A stretch of DNA of 64,000 nucleotides, taken from the NCBI RefSeq assembly GCF_004770265.1, contig NZ_RQGQ01000011.1, positions 1-64,000 of the forward strand, given 5' to 3'. This DNA is from Leptospira congkakensis. Lineage in GTDB: Bacteria; Spirochaetota; Leptospiria; Leptospirales; Leptospiraceae. A program made the translations under genes and the position numbers. Under the pieces are notes generated by a model that made no database searches, was not told the DNA's origin, and saw only the letters and a program-made list of their open reading frames with translations. The number at the start of each line of letters is the position of its first letter. Position 1 is the stretch's first letter. Shown one piece after another: positions 1 to 9,925 of this stretch.

Positions 1-910
1 TACAGACTAATCACCCAGGAGTATTCTCGTGGAAAATTAAAATGTCGGTTATTCGTTTTGCTTTCGCAAAGGAAGATCTTCCTCCCCCTCCGCCCACAGT
101 CGCCTGCAAGCTACCGGTTTCATGAATCGCTAAAGAATCACGCGGTAAAAACCAAAGTAATTTCAAAACCCAAGCGGTCAACACAGTTTTATAAAAAAGT
201 TCGTGGTTCATGAAGATTATTTTTATGAATTGGTGGGTGTAGGTGTGGTGTAATGAGACATAATATAGGTGGAGGGCACAAAGAGGGATAAAGCAGCTAA
301 TTCCTGTTTGGCGTGATGTTGACAATAAATTCCCAATAAATGCTTGGTCGTTTGCGAATGTTTGGTGGTGACAGAAAAACAATTGTTTGTTAGATGGTGT
401 GATAAAAGCGTCTGCAGGTGAAGTTTTGCATATGAAACCAAAGCGGCAAGTCTGTTTGCGTTTTTTTGGCAATCAAGTATAGAATGAGGTTAGTCTTTGC
501 GGGGATCTATTGTAACAAAGGATGGTTTCTTTTGATGGTTGGGGTGAAGAATTCAGTAGTCCGTTACTTCGTATTACGGAAGAAAGGTGAACTTTATCTG
601 AGAATTTTTCTGGGAAGTCAAATGTTGCTTGGAAGTTATGGATGGGTGTGATAGAAGGAAGTCATTGGGTGGCGGGTCTAGTTCCCCTCCCTAATCAGGG
701 CGGGGTGACTATATTCTCAATAACGCAGGTTAAATTGCATGTAACCATAACCTTCACGGGATGTCTGGCCATATAAAAACCAATCAACACTCGGAATTTG
801 TCAGATGGTTTTAAATTAATTCATTATCCAACTGGCTCCGCCAAGTGTACAATCGCTCCCCACCTAACGCAAAACGGAGTCCATCCAAATCCAATAACGA
901 GGAGTGGCCA
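1..910. other. No convincing gene in the first 910 bases
   Basis: Open frames of up to about 150 codons exist here on the minus strand. Their translations show no signal peptide, domain or ribosome binding site that I can support, and they are rich in Cys and His, as random frames often are. The stretch lies downstream of the large lipoprotein gene read leftwards from 4303, so part of it may be its 3' untranslated region. The only clear structure is the GC-rich hairpin at 684-705, listed separately. Confidence 0.5.
684..705. repeat. GC-rich imperfect palindrome, terminator-like or dispersed repeat
   Basis: CCCCTCCCT and AGGGCGGGG flank a four-base AATC loop, giving a nine-base-pair stem with one mismatch. 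It stands out as GC-rich in AT-rich surroundings and lies about 200 bases beyond the end of the lipoprotein gene read from 4303. It lacks a clear T run on either side, so a repetitive extragenic palindrome is as likely as a terminator. Confidence 0.45.
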
Positions 911-3900
911 TTACCAAATATAAAGAGATGGTTTTCCGGCGTTTTCATAATTTTGCGTGGCCACCAGCATTTTTCCATTAATGTAGTCGATGGCCACAAA
1001 AGGTAGAAAACCAGAATTAACCCCTTGTCCTGCAGAAATATCTCTGTAGACTATACTAGTTCCATCAAGATTACACCTGAATAGGCCGATCTTGATGTCA
1101 TTAGATCCATAAGTTGCAACAACAAGCAACTTTCGATTGACCTCGTCGATGACTACACTCGGATGACTTCCCGTTTCAGCACCTTGTCCTACAGAAATAT
1201 CCGTATGAGTACAACTAGTACCATCAAGATTGCATCTGAATAAACTAGGTCTATGGTTATTGGTTACATTTTGAGTTACAACCAACAACTTACCATTGAA
1301 CTGGTCGATGACTGCAACGGGGTAAAAACCCACGCCATCACCTTGTCCTGCAGAAATATCGGTATGGGTACATGTAGTTCCATCAAGATTACACCTTATT
1401 AGACTGGGTCTAGCTTGATCACCACTTACCATTACAACCAAAATCTTTCGATTGACCTGATCGATGACTGCGCTGGGAATAACACCATATAGATTCCCTA
1501 GTCCTGAAGTAAGATCGGTATGGGTACAAGCAGTTCCATCAAGATTGCACCTGAATAGACTAGGCTTAGAACCTGTAAAACCGATTCTACGAGAAGTGAA
1601 AGCCAACAACTTTCCATTGACCTGGTCGATGACCGCACTAGGGAAAAGTCCCGAGTCAATCCCTTGTCCAGCTGAAATATCTGTATGGGTACAACTAGTT
1701 CCATCAAGATTGCACCTGTATAGACTGAGCTTTCTGTCATTTGCGCCATTGGGAGCGACAACCAGCAACTTTCCATTGAAGTGATCGATAACTGCGCTAG
1801 CGGAAACATCTGCTGCGTCGCCTCCCTGTCCGGAAGAAATATCCGTATGAACACAACTAGTTCCATCAAGATTACACCTGAATAGACTAGGTTTACTGTT
1901 ATTTGCTTTATTAATCGTTACAACCAATAACTTTCGATTGACTTGATCGATGAGGAGTATGGGTTTAACACCAGATTCAGTTCCCTGGCCTGCAGAGATA
2001 TCGACATATGTCCCCGTTGCATTTGTCCCAGGCGGTGTTACTGTAGTCAACGCCACCGATTCCAATAAGGAAATATTACTACTCCCCAACGAATTACTTG
2101 CCACCACTCTAAAGTAATACAATGTTCCACTGATTAATCCCGTAATGGTCGCATACGAATCGTTCACTGGTCCAAAACTTGTCGATGCTGTTGTGACACC
2201 TGGACTTGTGCCATAGTACACAGTGTACGAAGTGGCACCAGAGACAGACCACCATTTTACAACGGCAGTTGTCCCCCCAGCTTGTGCTTCCACAAAAGCA
2301 GGAGCATTCGGCGGACCTACTTGGAGACTTTGGTTCCCGGCAGTACTTAGGTTTCCCGCCAAATCACGAGCCAAATATTTGATTTGGTTACTCCCATTTG
2401 GAAGTGCCACCGGTGAAGAATATACTATTCCATTGGTCACAGAACCACTCCCATCAAACGTTGGTTCTGTGCCATTCAAAGTATAAATGATTTTATCACA
2501 TCCGCTTCCACCAGTGTCAGAACAACTGAGTTGGAGTTGAGTTCCTGAAGCATAAGGACCCGATCCGGTTGGCGAGGCCATTGTGAGGATTGGAGCGGTA
2601 GTGTCCTTCATTGTCATCCGAGTTGTGGATCCAAAATTAACAATTAAATTTGCGACACAAATGCGAATGGTAGTTTCACCTTCGGCAAAATGAGAATTTG
2701 CGATGGTAGAAGTGATGTCTGTAGCTGCAGAAGCATTTCCCGTTACATTGGCATTACTTCCTGTATTGGTGAGTGCCGTACCAGTAGTACAACTATTACC
2801 ACCCAATCGAATTTGATAGGAACCTGCCTTAGAACTTTGCCAACTTAACGATACATTCGCAGATCCATTGATTGCGGCCGTATGCGAATTCACAGTGATG
2901 GTGGCCACTTGTGTGTCTACAGTATAGTTTTGAGAACTCACACTGGAAACATTTCCCGCTTTGTCACGAGCCACAAACTTAGTATAGGTGACTGACGCAT
3001 CGGTCATCGCAATGGGCGAAGTATACAAAGTCCCGCTACTAATGGTTCCTGTCGTTCCTTGGATGGCAGGATTTGTCGGAGCTGATCCAGTTTGGACAGC
3101 ATAGGCAATTTGTTCACATCCAGACCCACCTGTATCTGCACAGGAAAGAGAAACGGATGTAGCTACTCCATAATTTCCCGCACCAGGCTCAGCAGTCACA
3201 ACAGGCGCCGTATCATCTCTTTGCAAACTAAGGGATACAAATCCTGTCAGTCCATTGGAAGCTGTGACACAAATGCGATAGGTCTTTGTGCCTTCAGTTG
3301 TAAAATGAGTTTGAGAACGAACAAATGATTGGTCAACATTTGCGGAAGCAGATCCTGTAGAAACGATGGTTCCTGAATCACAAGAACTTCCTTCACGAAC
3401 AGTAAAAGACCCGGAGCGATCGGATCTCCAAATGACGGTAGAACTACCGATTGCATTTGCACTTGCACTGATGGCAGTAGAAGATTGGCTTACAATCGTA
3501 AGGGCTGGGATTTTGGTATCGATCGTATAAACGATGCTAATTGGTGTAGAAACATTCCCAGCCAAGTCACGACAGATTACTTGGAGCGTATGGCTTCCTT
3601 CTGTAGATAAAGAAACTACTTTGGAAGGTTTTGCAATGACGGTTCCATTTTTTGGTGCAAACTTCGGAGCGGAAGCATCCAAAGTATAAACGATAGACCC
3701 TGGTGCTTTGTTATCGGAACAAGTGAGAGTCGTTGTTTGCGAAGTGGAATATAATCCGGTTAACAAAGAACTGGTGATGGTTGGAGGAGTGGTATCACTT
3801 AAAATAGTAACGATAGCTGTGTCGTTGGGCGTCCCGTCTCCATCGGTATCAAACCCAAGAGGATTTCCATTTGCATCCACAATGATGACGACTGGATTTC

Positions 3901-4303
3901 CTGTTCCACCTGGTCCTGTTGTGAGAAACCCAGGAGGTTTCGGGCTTATAAAATATTCAGGGATTCCATCCCCGTTGGAATCGACTGCATCGGGAATTCC
4001 ATCGCCATTGGTATCAAAAAGGATGAGGTTTGGAGTGGTTCCACCAGTGAGATTGATCCCATCAGAAACACCATCGCCATCTGCATCGACTAACGTCCCA
4101 TCCAGTTTTCCATCACCTGACAGATCAACGACGGTTCCTGGAGTTAGGTTTTGGGAAGACGTAGACGATCCACCTACAAGGCCAAGCAGAAATACTAATG
4201 GATTAAATCCTGTTTGCGTGTTTCCATTTGGTAAAAAAAAGACACAATTGTTTGTGAAAAGAACCAAGAATGACAAGAGATAGGTTTGTTTTTGGATTCG
4301 CAT
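911..4303 (-). CDS. Large modular lipoprotein with Ca-binding-like repeats, chitobiase-like and Fn3 modules and seven C-terminal repeats
   Basis: A 1130-residue protein with an N-terminal hydrophobic signal ending at Cys20 (FTNNC), consistent with a relaxed spirochaetal lipobox. Residues of about 55-170 carry acidic DxDGDGxxD motifs like thrombospondin type 3 or dockerin calcium-binding loops. Next come three modules opening D-T-A/T-P and containing S-C-S/A-D, resembling chitobiase/beta-hexosaminidase C-terminal modules, then one fibronectin type III domain. The C-terminal third has seven repeats of about 53 residues built on RCNLDGTSCTHTDISAGQG. This suggests a surface or periplasmic-face binding protein. 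Ligand is unknown. It is transcribed alone; upstream is a 590-base gap. Confidence 0.85.
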   Translation of the reverse strand: MRIQKQTYLLSFLVLFTNNCVFFLPNGNTQTGFNPLVFLLGLVGGSSTSSQNLTPGTVVDLSGDGKLDGTLVDADGDGVSDGINLTGGTTPNLILFDTNGDGIPDAVDSNGDGIPEYFISPKPPGFLTTGPGGTGNPVVIIVDANGNPLGFDTDGDGTPNDTAIVTILSDTTPPTITSSLLTGLYSTSQTTTLTCSDNKAPGSIVYTLDASAPKFAPKNGTVIAKPSKVVSLSTEGSHTLQVICRDLAGNVSTPISIVYTIDTKIPALTIVSQSSTAISASANAIGSSTVIWRSDRSGSFTVREGSSCDSGTIVSTGSASANVDQSFVRSQTHFTTEGTKTYRICVTASNGLTGFVSLSLQRDDTAPVVTAEPGAGNYGVATSVSLSCADTGGSGCEQIAYAVQTGSAPTNPAIQGTTGTISSGTLYTSPIAMTDASVTYTKFVARDKAGNVSSVSSQNYTVDTQVATITVNSHTAAINGSANVSLSWQSSKAGSYQIRLGGNSCTTGTALTNTGSNANVTGNASAATDITSTIANSHFAEGETTIRICVANLIVNFGSTTRMTMKDTTAPILTMASPTGSGPYASGTQLQLSCSDTGGSGCDKIIYTLNGTEPTFDGSGSVTNGIVYSSPVALPNGSNQIKYLARDLAGNLSTAGNQSLQVGPPNAPAFVEAQAGGTTAVVKWWSVSGATSYTVYYGTSPGVTTASTSFGPVNDSYATITGLISGTLYYFRVVASNSLGSSNISLLESVALTTVTPPGTNATGTYVDISAGQGTESGVKPILLIDQVNRKLLVVTINKANNSKPSLFRCNLDGTSCVHTDISSGQGGDAADVSASAVIDHFNGKLLVVAPNGANDRKLSLYRCNLDGTSCTHTDISAGQGIDSGLFPSAVIDQVNGKLLAFTSRRIGFTGSKPSLFRCNLDGTACTHTDLTSGLGNLYGVIPSAVIDQVNRKILVVMVSGDQARPSLIRCNLDGTTCTHTDISAGQGDGVGFYPVAVIDQFNGKLLVVTQNVTNNHRPSLFRCNLDGTSCTHTDISVGQGAETGSHPSVVIDEVNRKLLVVATYGSNDIKIGLFRCNLDGTSIVYRDISAGQGVNSGFLPFVAIDYINGKMLVATQNYENAGKPSLYIW
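914..2016 (-). repeat. Seven tandem coding repeats of about 155-165 bp in the lipoprotein gene
   Basis: Each unit encodes TDISxGQG, then P/S-x-AVID, then NxKLLVV, then a variable loop, then KPSLFRCNLDGTSCTH. Units are diverged at DNA level but keep near-identical stretches for FRCNLDGTSC. Seven units of about 53 residues would suit a seven-bladed beta-propeller. The last unit lacks the closing RCNLDGT segment, as expected if the first and last strands complete one blade. Confidence 0.75.
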
Positions 4304-4895
4304 TTTTACTTTCTACCTAAAAATTCGCAGCAACATTCAAAAATATTAATATAGTTCCATGTCGAGTTATCGGACAACTAATTTTCATTAGTTTGTCTAA
4401 AAAGTAAACTCTTACAGCTAAAAATTTACTAAAAAGGGGGTTTAGAGTTTTTAAAGGTTTGCCAAAAGATAACAGCTGTGACAGGAACGAGTTCTTGTGG
4501 ATATACAAGAATGCGTTTTTCGGGCGGAATTTTTAGGTATGATTCAAAATCTCAATTCTGGATGAGCCCACAGGGTGAAAAGCAAAGAGAAATTGTCCTC
4601 TACACAAATGCAATAGCGAAAACTTTTCTAAACACCTACCGTGCCACTTAGCGGAGGTAGAATTTAAAATCTAACAACAAATAGGTGTAACGGCCAGAAT
4701 CAGAGAACGCTCTGAACATAATTACTTCGCGGAGAAAGAAATAAAAAAATCTGATCCGAGACGGAAGAAATAGCGGTTTTACTCAGAGGATTCTCGTTAT
4801 TTCATACCATCATCCACCTACTTATCCTCCTAAAATTCTCTTGCAATTTCTTGATTAACTGCGAATTTTTACGGATCAGGAATGGATTCCTAGCC
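4304..4895. other. Long divergent intergenic region
   Basis: This 590-base gap separates two divergently transcribed envelope genes and should hold both promoters. I see a small hairpin (CAGAG-AACG-CTCTG at 4701-4714) and AT-rich tracts, but no frame I believe to be coding and no recognisable RNA gene. Confidence 0.4.
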
Positions 4896-5924
4896 ATGAA
4901 AAAAACACTCTTTTTGTCTCTCCTCATTCTACTTTCTTTCCCACTCCTCGCAGTCAATACCGTCATTCTAAAAAATGGGAAGACTCTAAAAGGAAAGGTA
5001 ACCGACCAAAATGAACGAGGACTCACAGTTCAAACTCCAGAAGGGCCACAAACCATTTCGAAATCTCAAATTTTGAAAGTTGTCTATAAAGATGTGAGCG
5101 AACAAGAAGCCGAAAAAATTCGAATTGCCGAAGAAAAAAAATTAAAAGCAAAAGAAGAGAAGGAAAAAGCAAAACTCGAAAAAGAACGTTTGCTTGCCGA
5201 AGCCAAAGAACAAAAACGATTAGAAGAAGAAGCCAAACTTGCAGAACAAACAAGACTCTTGGAAGAAAAAACCAAAGAAACCGAGGCGGAAAAAGAAGCT
5301 AGGGCCGAGGCAGAATGGCTCGCCACAAGAAAACTTGGCCCTTCCCCCGCTGTGTCCCAATGTGGTGGTCGACTAGCAATTCTTTGGCGGTCTGCCATTT
5401 TACCAGGATGGGGACAATTATGTGGAGGGTATTATGTATCTGCAGGAACATTTAGTACTTTGTTTTTAGGAACCCTTCTCTATTCCCTTGGCCCCCTTCG
5501 CACTGAAGAAAAAAACGCACAATCACATTACGACAAAATGGTATTACTCAACCAAATCGGCGGACCTGGAACAAGGTTTAATGCACAAAACATTAGTTTG
5601 CCTTCTGAATTTATTGGAGGATATCTTGAAACTTCCATTACAGAGGATCTAATTGCCAAAAGCAAAAACAATGCCAAAGAAGCAAATACCAAACACTTAG
5701 CTGGGCTTGGAACAGCAGGTATCATTTACATTACTAATTTAGTGCATGCTTATATGATCGGACGCGACCGTTATCCTGACCGCCCCAGTGTCACAACAGG
5801 GGGAAAACAAATCCGCGAAGGTTTAGACTGGGATACTAGTTGGGACAGACCTTATTCTGTGACTGGCATTCGACCACAAACCAATTCAGTTTATGCCGAA
5901 GTTCGGTATTCCATTCTATTCTAA
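4896..5924 (+). CDS. Secreted coiled-coil protein with SH3/LSm-like N-terminal domain and hydrophobic C-terminal segment
   Basis: The 342-residue product is best started at ATG 4896, which opens a standard signal peptide (MKKTLFLSLLILLSFPLLA). About 50 residues follow that form a small beta barrel-like segment (VILKNGKTLKGKVTDQ), then an Ala/Glu/Lys-rich charged helix of about 80 residues that is probably a coiled coil. Near residues 165-200 comes ILPGWGQLCGGYY, a glycine-rich hydrophobic motif seen in DUF5683-like envelope proteins, and a second hydrophobic stretch lies near residue 270. The next gene begins 10 bases downstream, so the two are likely cotranscribed. Function unknown. Confidence 0.75.
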   Translation: MKKTLFLSLLILLSFPLLAVNTVILKNGKTLKGKVTDQNERGLTVQTPEGPQTISKSQILKVVYKDVSEQEAEKIRIAEEKKLKAKEEKEKAKLEKERLLAEAKEQKRLEEEAKLAEQTRLLEEKTKETEAEKEARAEAEWLATRKLGPSPAVSQCGGRLAILWRSAILPGWGQLCGGYYVSAGTFSTLFLGTLLYSLGPLRTEEKNAQSHYDKMVLLNQIGGPGTRFNAQNISLPSEFIGGYLETSITEDLIAKSKNNAKEANTKHLAGLGTAGIIYITNLVHAYMIGRDRYPDRPSVTTGGKQIREGLDWDTSWDRPYSVTGIRPQTNSVYAEVRYSILF

Positions 5925-5934
5925 GGAGTCAGTC

Positions 5935-7644
5935 ATGAAAAAGATATTCATAACCATTTTAATTCTTTTATTTTCTTTTCAGTGTAAGATTTTCAAACCA
6001 TCCAACCTTGATCCCTCTGAAGATTTAGGAAGTTTGCAATCATTACTTCGATTGCTAAGTTTGGCCGATGCTTTTAATACCTATAGCCAAACTGTCGTTT
6101 TTATGAAGTTTACCGATGCCAATGGAACACCATATAGTACAGGCACTGTCGAGTATTCTGTTTTCAATGAGGCAGATGAGAATGGGGTTCCTGTTTCTTT
6201 ATTTGGAGGAAATATTCAACCATTGACAGCAACATTAGATGCAAATGGCAGAGGTTTTTTATTTTTTAGTGAAAGAGGAATTGCGAATCTCACAGTTAAA
6301 AATTCGGGGAATACTTTTGTTGGAGCAGCTACTTTCCGGATTTATAATGGAATCACCAAACAAACTTTTTCTATTCTAAGCCAAACAGGGGCAACCCAAT
6401 TCATTCTTGAAGACCTAGCAAACTATCGGAACGGGATGGCAGCAAGCCAAGTGTTCACTCCCCTTGGTTCAGTAAATGGAAGACAGTTTATTTATCTACA
6501 AATACAAACATCTTTTATATCATTCACAGACAACGACTATAAAGGTTATATTATCTCCAGCGCTGATGGCGAAACTTATGATCAAGTGATTGCAATTGAT
6601 GGTGTTTCTATCAGCACAAAAGGGGCTACCCAAAAACGGCTAAAAATATCGCTACCATCATTTGATGGAAATCAGTATGTTTTCTTCCTCTCAGAACAGA
6701 CAGATTTATCTGGTATTTACCAGTCCAATAAAGATTTAGTTCTCCGAGTTCCTGCTTTTTTCACGCCATCTTCGGTTGCTGTTGAGGCCTTAGGTCTCCC
6801 AACAAACTATCATTTGTTTACACAAGATGATCGTAATTGGCTGTACCCTGCCCTTTACGCTGGCAGCGGAAGATTTCTGGCAACTCCCTATTTTTCATCT
6901 CAGTATCGTCCCACTCTTATCAGTTTTAATTCTGCTACAACAAGCGATTTAAACCTCGGATTTAATTGCTCGGTTAGCAATCCAGAACTTCACATGCTGG
7001 GCTATCAAGTATTTAATGCCAATGGAGTTTCTTACTTACAATGCCCTAATTCAATAAGCTATGGTTCCGCCACTTTACCTTTCAGAACTATACGTATATC
7101 TGATTTGGCACTAAACACAATCACCTTTGATGCCGGAGTATCTCAAATAGAATCAAACATTTTTTCATACAAAGGCCAGTTGATTGCATTGGCCGGAGGT
7201 GGACCCTATAATGGATATACTTTCCCCACAGGTTCATATACCTCTACCAATCCAACTATTGCGGTAAATTCTACTACAATCGCTGGTTTATCTTTTTCCC
7301 TTACTCTCACCGACACTTCATCAAGACTAAAAAGCATCAAAGGGTCCCTAAACACTGATTATATGATACTCGCAAGTAATGGATCCTTTTCGGCACCAAC
7401 CGTGATAATTTACAAGTCTACTGATTCTTTCGCGAGTGCGACTACAATTGGAGCTTTACCAATGACTTACTTTGCCGGAGGTATCACCAATCCTGAACAA
7501 TTACAATCGGCTAATGGAAAATTAAACTATAGCGGGACAATCTCCGCAGGAACGGGTATTGATTCAAGACCAGTCTACCTTACGTATTTCACAAATGACG
7601 ATGGAACCTGGGAAGGCCTGCCTAGATTGATCAAAATCCGTTAA
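5935..7644 (+). CDS. Hypothetical lipoprotein
   Basis: A 569-residue protein whose ATG at 5935 is preceded by a good AAGGAG ribosome binding site. The signal peptide ends FSFQC, so Cys17 is the likely lipidation site. The rest is Ser/Thr/Asn/Gly-rich with many short predicted beta strands and no domain I recognise; residues of about 60-150 could be an Ig-like module (MKFTDANGTPYSTGTVEY). It follows the coiled-coil secreted protein closely and is followed by a strong hairpin. Probably a surface or periplasmic lipoprotein; function unknown. Confidence 0.75.
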   Translation: MKKIFITILILLFSFQCKIFKPSNLDPSEDLGSLQSLLRLLSLADAFNTYSQTVVFMKFTDANGTPYSTGTVEYSVFNEADENGVPVSLFGGNIQPLTATLDANGRGFLFFSERGIANLTVKNSGNTFVGAATFRIYNGITKQTFSILSQTGATQFILEDLANYRNGMAASQVFTPLGSVNGRQFIYLQIQTSFISFTDNDYKGYIISSADGETYDQVIAIDGVSISTKGATQKRLKISLPSFDGNQYVFFLSEQTDLSGIYQSNKDLVLRVPAFFTPSSVAVEALGLPTNYHLFTQDDRNWLYPALYAGSGRFLATPYFSSQYRPTLISFNSATTSDLNLGFNCSVSNPELHMLGYQVFNANGVSYLQCPNSISYGSATLPFRTIRISDLALNTITFDAGVSQIESNIFSYKGQLIALAGGGPYNGYTFPTGSYTSTNPTIAVNSTTIAGLSFSLTLTDTSSRLKSIKGSLNTDYMILASNGSFSAPTVIIYKSTDSFASATTIGALPMTYFAGGITNPEQLQSANGKLNYSGTISAGTGIDSRPVYLTYFTNDDGTWEGLPRLIKIR

Positions 7645-7649
7645 AATAT

Positions 7650-7673
7650 AGCACCTATCCACCGATAGGTGCT
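7650..7673. terminator. Bidirectional terminator between convergent genes
   Basis: AGCACCTATC and GATAGGTGCT form a perfect ten-base-pair stem with a CACC loop. It lies between the plus-strand lipoprotein stop (7644) and the minus-strand hydrolase stop (7713). The T-rich side (TATATTTT) follows the hairpin in the minus-strand direction. Confidence 0.8.
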
Positions 7674-7712
7674 CTGATCCCAAAATAAATCACGTCCTTT
7701 ACCTTCAAGATA

Positions 7713-8627
7713 TCATTTAGGAAAGGATGTATTTTCTTTTAGGAAAGTATTTACTACTGCTTCGTATTCGTTATACCTTGTATCGATCGACTTACAGTGT
7801 TTAGCACCCCAATCAGTAATCAAAAGTTGTTTGCGGTTTGATTTTAGATTTTGAAAAATTTCTTCCGAATGGGAAACCGGTGTGAACTCATCTGTTTTAG
7901 AATGAATGAGTAAAACTGGTAAAGTTATGGATTTGGCTGCCTTCTTAGGGGATACTTCATCGACAAGAAAATCCGCACGGACTTCAGCAATGGATAGAGC
8001 AATGGGAGAAAGAAACAAAACCAAAGGAGAATATAAATCCACAGCCCTTTTTTCCACAATCGAACGCATATCCATAAACGGCGAATCTGCGATGACAAAG
8101 GCGAAGTCACTCCGTCCTTCTGCATATTGTAAGGCAGTGGCAGCTCCAAAGGAAGCACCGAAGATTCCAATTTCTTCCTCTGGAACAGTACTGATTTCTG
8201 AAAAAAACTCAATGGCTCGTTCTAAATCTTGTTTTTCATAAAATCCGTACGTTCCGTATTCTCCAGCACTTTCCCCATGGCGTCTTGCATCATAAGTAAA
8301 CAAACTGCAACCACGTTTCCAAAACAGTGGGGCATATTTCAGAACTCCGTAACGAGTTCTTGTATGACCATGGAGCAAAACAACTCCGCATTTTTTCTTT
8401 TTTGGATTTTTGAAGTACCAACCGCGAAGTCGCAAACTTCCATTTTGGAATCGAATGGATTCCGGTTCAGGAAGTCCGAAATCACCGAAAGAAAGGATTT
8501 TTAACCTTTCTTTGTCTTCTTCTAAACTCGTGATTGGGAAGGATACAATGGAAGATGAAAAATAATAACCTGCACCTAGCAAAAAAAAGGTGAGAAAAAT
8601 AATAAATGTACTGAGAATCTTTTTCAT
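7713..8627 (-). CDS. Alpha/beta hydrolase, membrane-anchored or secreted
   Basis: A 304-residue serine hydrolase with an N-terminal hydrophobic segment (residues 6-28) that anchors or exports it. The oxyanion motif is LLHGHTRTRYG, the nucleophile elbow GASFGA, the acid is probably the Asp in HSKTDEFTP, and the base is the His in AKHCKS. The family includes esterases, lipases and prolyl oligopeptidase-like enzymes (COG1073 type). Substrate cannot be told from sequence. It stands alone between a convergent lipoprotein gene and a divergent CsgG-like gene. Confidence 0.85.
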   Translation of the reverse strand: MKKILSTFIIFLTFFLLGAGYYFSSSIVSFPITSLEEDKERLKILSFGDFGLPEPESIRFQNGSLRLRGWYFKNPKKKKCGVVLLHGHTRTRYGVLKYAPLFWKRGCSLFTYDARRHGESAGEYGTYGFYEKQDLERAIEFFSEISTVPEEEIGIFGASFGAATALQYAEGRSDFAFVIADSPFMDMRSIVEKRAVDLYSPLVLFLSPIALSIAEVRADFLVDEVSPKKAAKSITLPVLLIHSKTDEFTPVSHSEEIFQNLKSNRKQLLITDWGAKHCKSIDTRYNEYEAVVNTFLKENTSFPK

Positions 8628-8755
8628 TAAAGGAGCCTAGTTGGAAAAATCTAGGAGAGACCACAATCGGAAAAGCGAATTTTCCAAAATGTCCAGTTTT
8701 GATGCGAAAAAGAATTGCCTACTTGCAATCCTTCCACCATTTCTAAAGGAAATCT

Positions 8756-9373
8756 ATGAAATCGTATTTAGCGTGTCTATCCCTCCTCCTAAGTTTTTCC
8801 TTCGCAAATTGTCGTACGATGGATGCTGCCGTCCAATATCCTGATTCCACCAAAGCAGATCTGGGCATCTCGAAAGTAGCAGTTTTGCTTTTCGACATTG
8901 AAGAGGCAAAATGGGGAGACGAATTTACAGACGCTGTTTCTTTACAAATTGCAAAACTCCTCCCCATGAGAGTCATCGAAAGGGAACAACTTTCTAAAGT
9001 TGTGAACGAACAAAGTTTTTCTAAAACAGGAATCATTGATACACAAACCGCTGTTCGTCTAGGAAAAGTTCTAGGTGTAGATGCCCTCATATTTGGCAGA
9101 GGTTCTGCTCTCAAAAAATATGATGAAAAGGGAAAACTCATCCCCAATTTAATCGATACAATTTCTTTGAAAATTGTTCATATCGAATCAGGACATGTCA
9201 TTGTCAATGCTCGTAAAAAACCAGGAACCGATTGGACTCTTGGCCGACTGCTCCAATATACTTTAGGTTTAGGACTAATTTGGAGCCGTGATGATATTCT
9301 TATCGCCACCAGCCAATATGATTTTGTAGCCGAAAGTCTGGTGGAACATATCGTTTCCGAACTTAAGAAATAA
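8756..9373 (+). CDS. CsgG-like lipoprotein
   Basis: A 205-residue lipoprotein: the signal peptide ends FANC, with Cys19 as lipidation site, and AAAGGA precedes the ATG. The body matches the N-terminal nucleotide-fold-like domain of the CsgG/FlgT/GNA1162 group, with VAVLLFDI near residue 42, VIEREQLSKVVNEQ near residue 78 and LGVDALIFGRGS near residue 110. Such proteins assemble at the outer membrane or help secretion. It is shorter than E. coli CsgG (about 277 residues), so pore formation is unproven. dps follows 27 bases downstream. Confidence 0.75.
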   Translation: MKSYLACLSLLLSFSFANCRTMDAAVQYPDSTKADLGISKVAVLLFDIEEAKWGDEFTDAVSLQIAKLLPMRVIEREQLSKVVNEQSFSKTGIIDTQTAVRLGKVLGVDALIFGRGSALKKYDEKGKLIPNLIDTISLKIVHIESGHVIVNARKKPGTDWTLGRLLQYTLGLGLIWSRDDILIATSQYDFVAESLVEHIVSELKK

Positions 9374-9400
9374 TATATCTAAAATAAAAAAGGACAAATA

Positions 9401-9871
9401 ATGAAAATTAACATTGGAATCCCTGAAGAAGAACGAAGTGCCATTTCTGAGTCTTTAAAAAAACTCTTAGCCGATACATACACTCTGTATCAAAAAACAC
9501 ATAGTTACCATTGGAACGTCACAGGCCCCATGTTCCAAACGTTGCATATTTTGTTTATGACTCAATATACAGAACTTTGGAATGCCATCGACCCCATTGC
9601 AGAAAGAATCAGATCTCTCGGATATTATGCACCTATGGGTGGTTGGGAATTTGCAAAATATTCTAGTATTTCAGAAGACAAAGAAGTACCAAAAGCAACT
9701 GATATGATTAAAAGATTGGTTGAAGGCAATGAAGCAGTCATTCGTACAGCTCGTGCGGCTTACGAACCTGCAGAAAAAGGAAACGACCAAGCCACATTAG
9801 ATTTACTCACACAAAGACTGGACATTCATGAAAAAACCGCTTGGATGTTACGTTCATTACTGGAAGACTAA
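9401..9871 (+). CDS. dps: Dps-family DNA protection/ferritin-like protein
   Basis: A 156-residue protein with the Dps ferroxidase signature: [12 protein letters not shown] near residue 37 and [20 protein letters not shown] near residue 65. Length matches the family (150-180). Dps dodecamers oxidise Fe(II) with peroxide, store iron and shield DNA under stress. AAGGA lies eight bases before the ATG. It follows the CsgG-like gene on the same strand and ends at a hairpin shared with the convergent hydrolase gene. No OxyR or Fur/PerR box was identified by eye. Confidence 0.95.
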   Translation: MKINIGIPEEERSAISESLKKLLADTYTLYQKTHSYHWNVTGPMFQTLHILFMTQYTELWNAIDPIAERIRSLGYYAPMGGWEFAKYSSISEDKEVPKATDMIKRLVEGNEAVIRTARAAYEPAEKGNDQATLDLLTQRLDIHEKTAWMLRSLLED

Positions 9872-9879
9872 AAATCAGA

Positions 9880-9906
9880 AACAGTAGTCAACAAAGGGCT
9901 ACTGTT
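9880..9906. terminator. Terminator after dps
   Basis: AACAGTAG and CTACTGTT form an eight-base-pair stem around an 11-base loop, followed on the plus strand by TGTTATAT. It separates dps from the convergent hydrolase gene and may serve both. Confidence 0.65.
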
Positions 9907-9925
9907 TGTTATATGGACAGAAATT

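Noticed and set aside
11..472. Minus-strand open frame of 153 codons
   Set aside because: Unusual composition rich in Cys, His and Phe, no domain, no binding site, and overlapping alternative frames on the same strand; not convincing as a gene.
3708..4283. Plus-strand open frame of 191 codons, Pro/Ser-rich
   Set aside because: It is the reverse complement of the Asp/Gly-rich Ca-binding-like part of the lipoprotein gene; such repeats give long open antisense frames.
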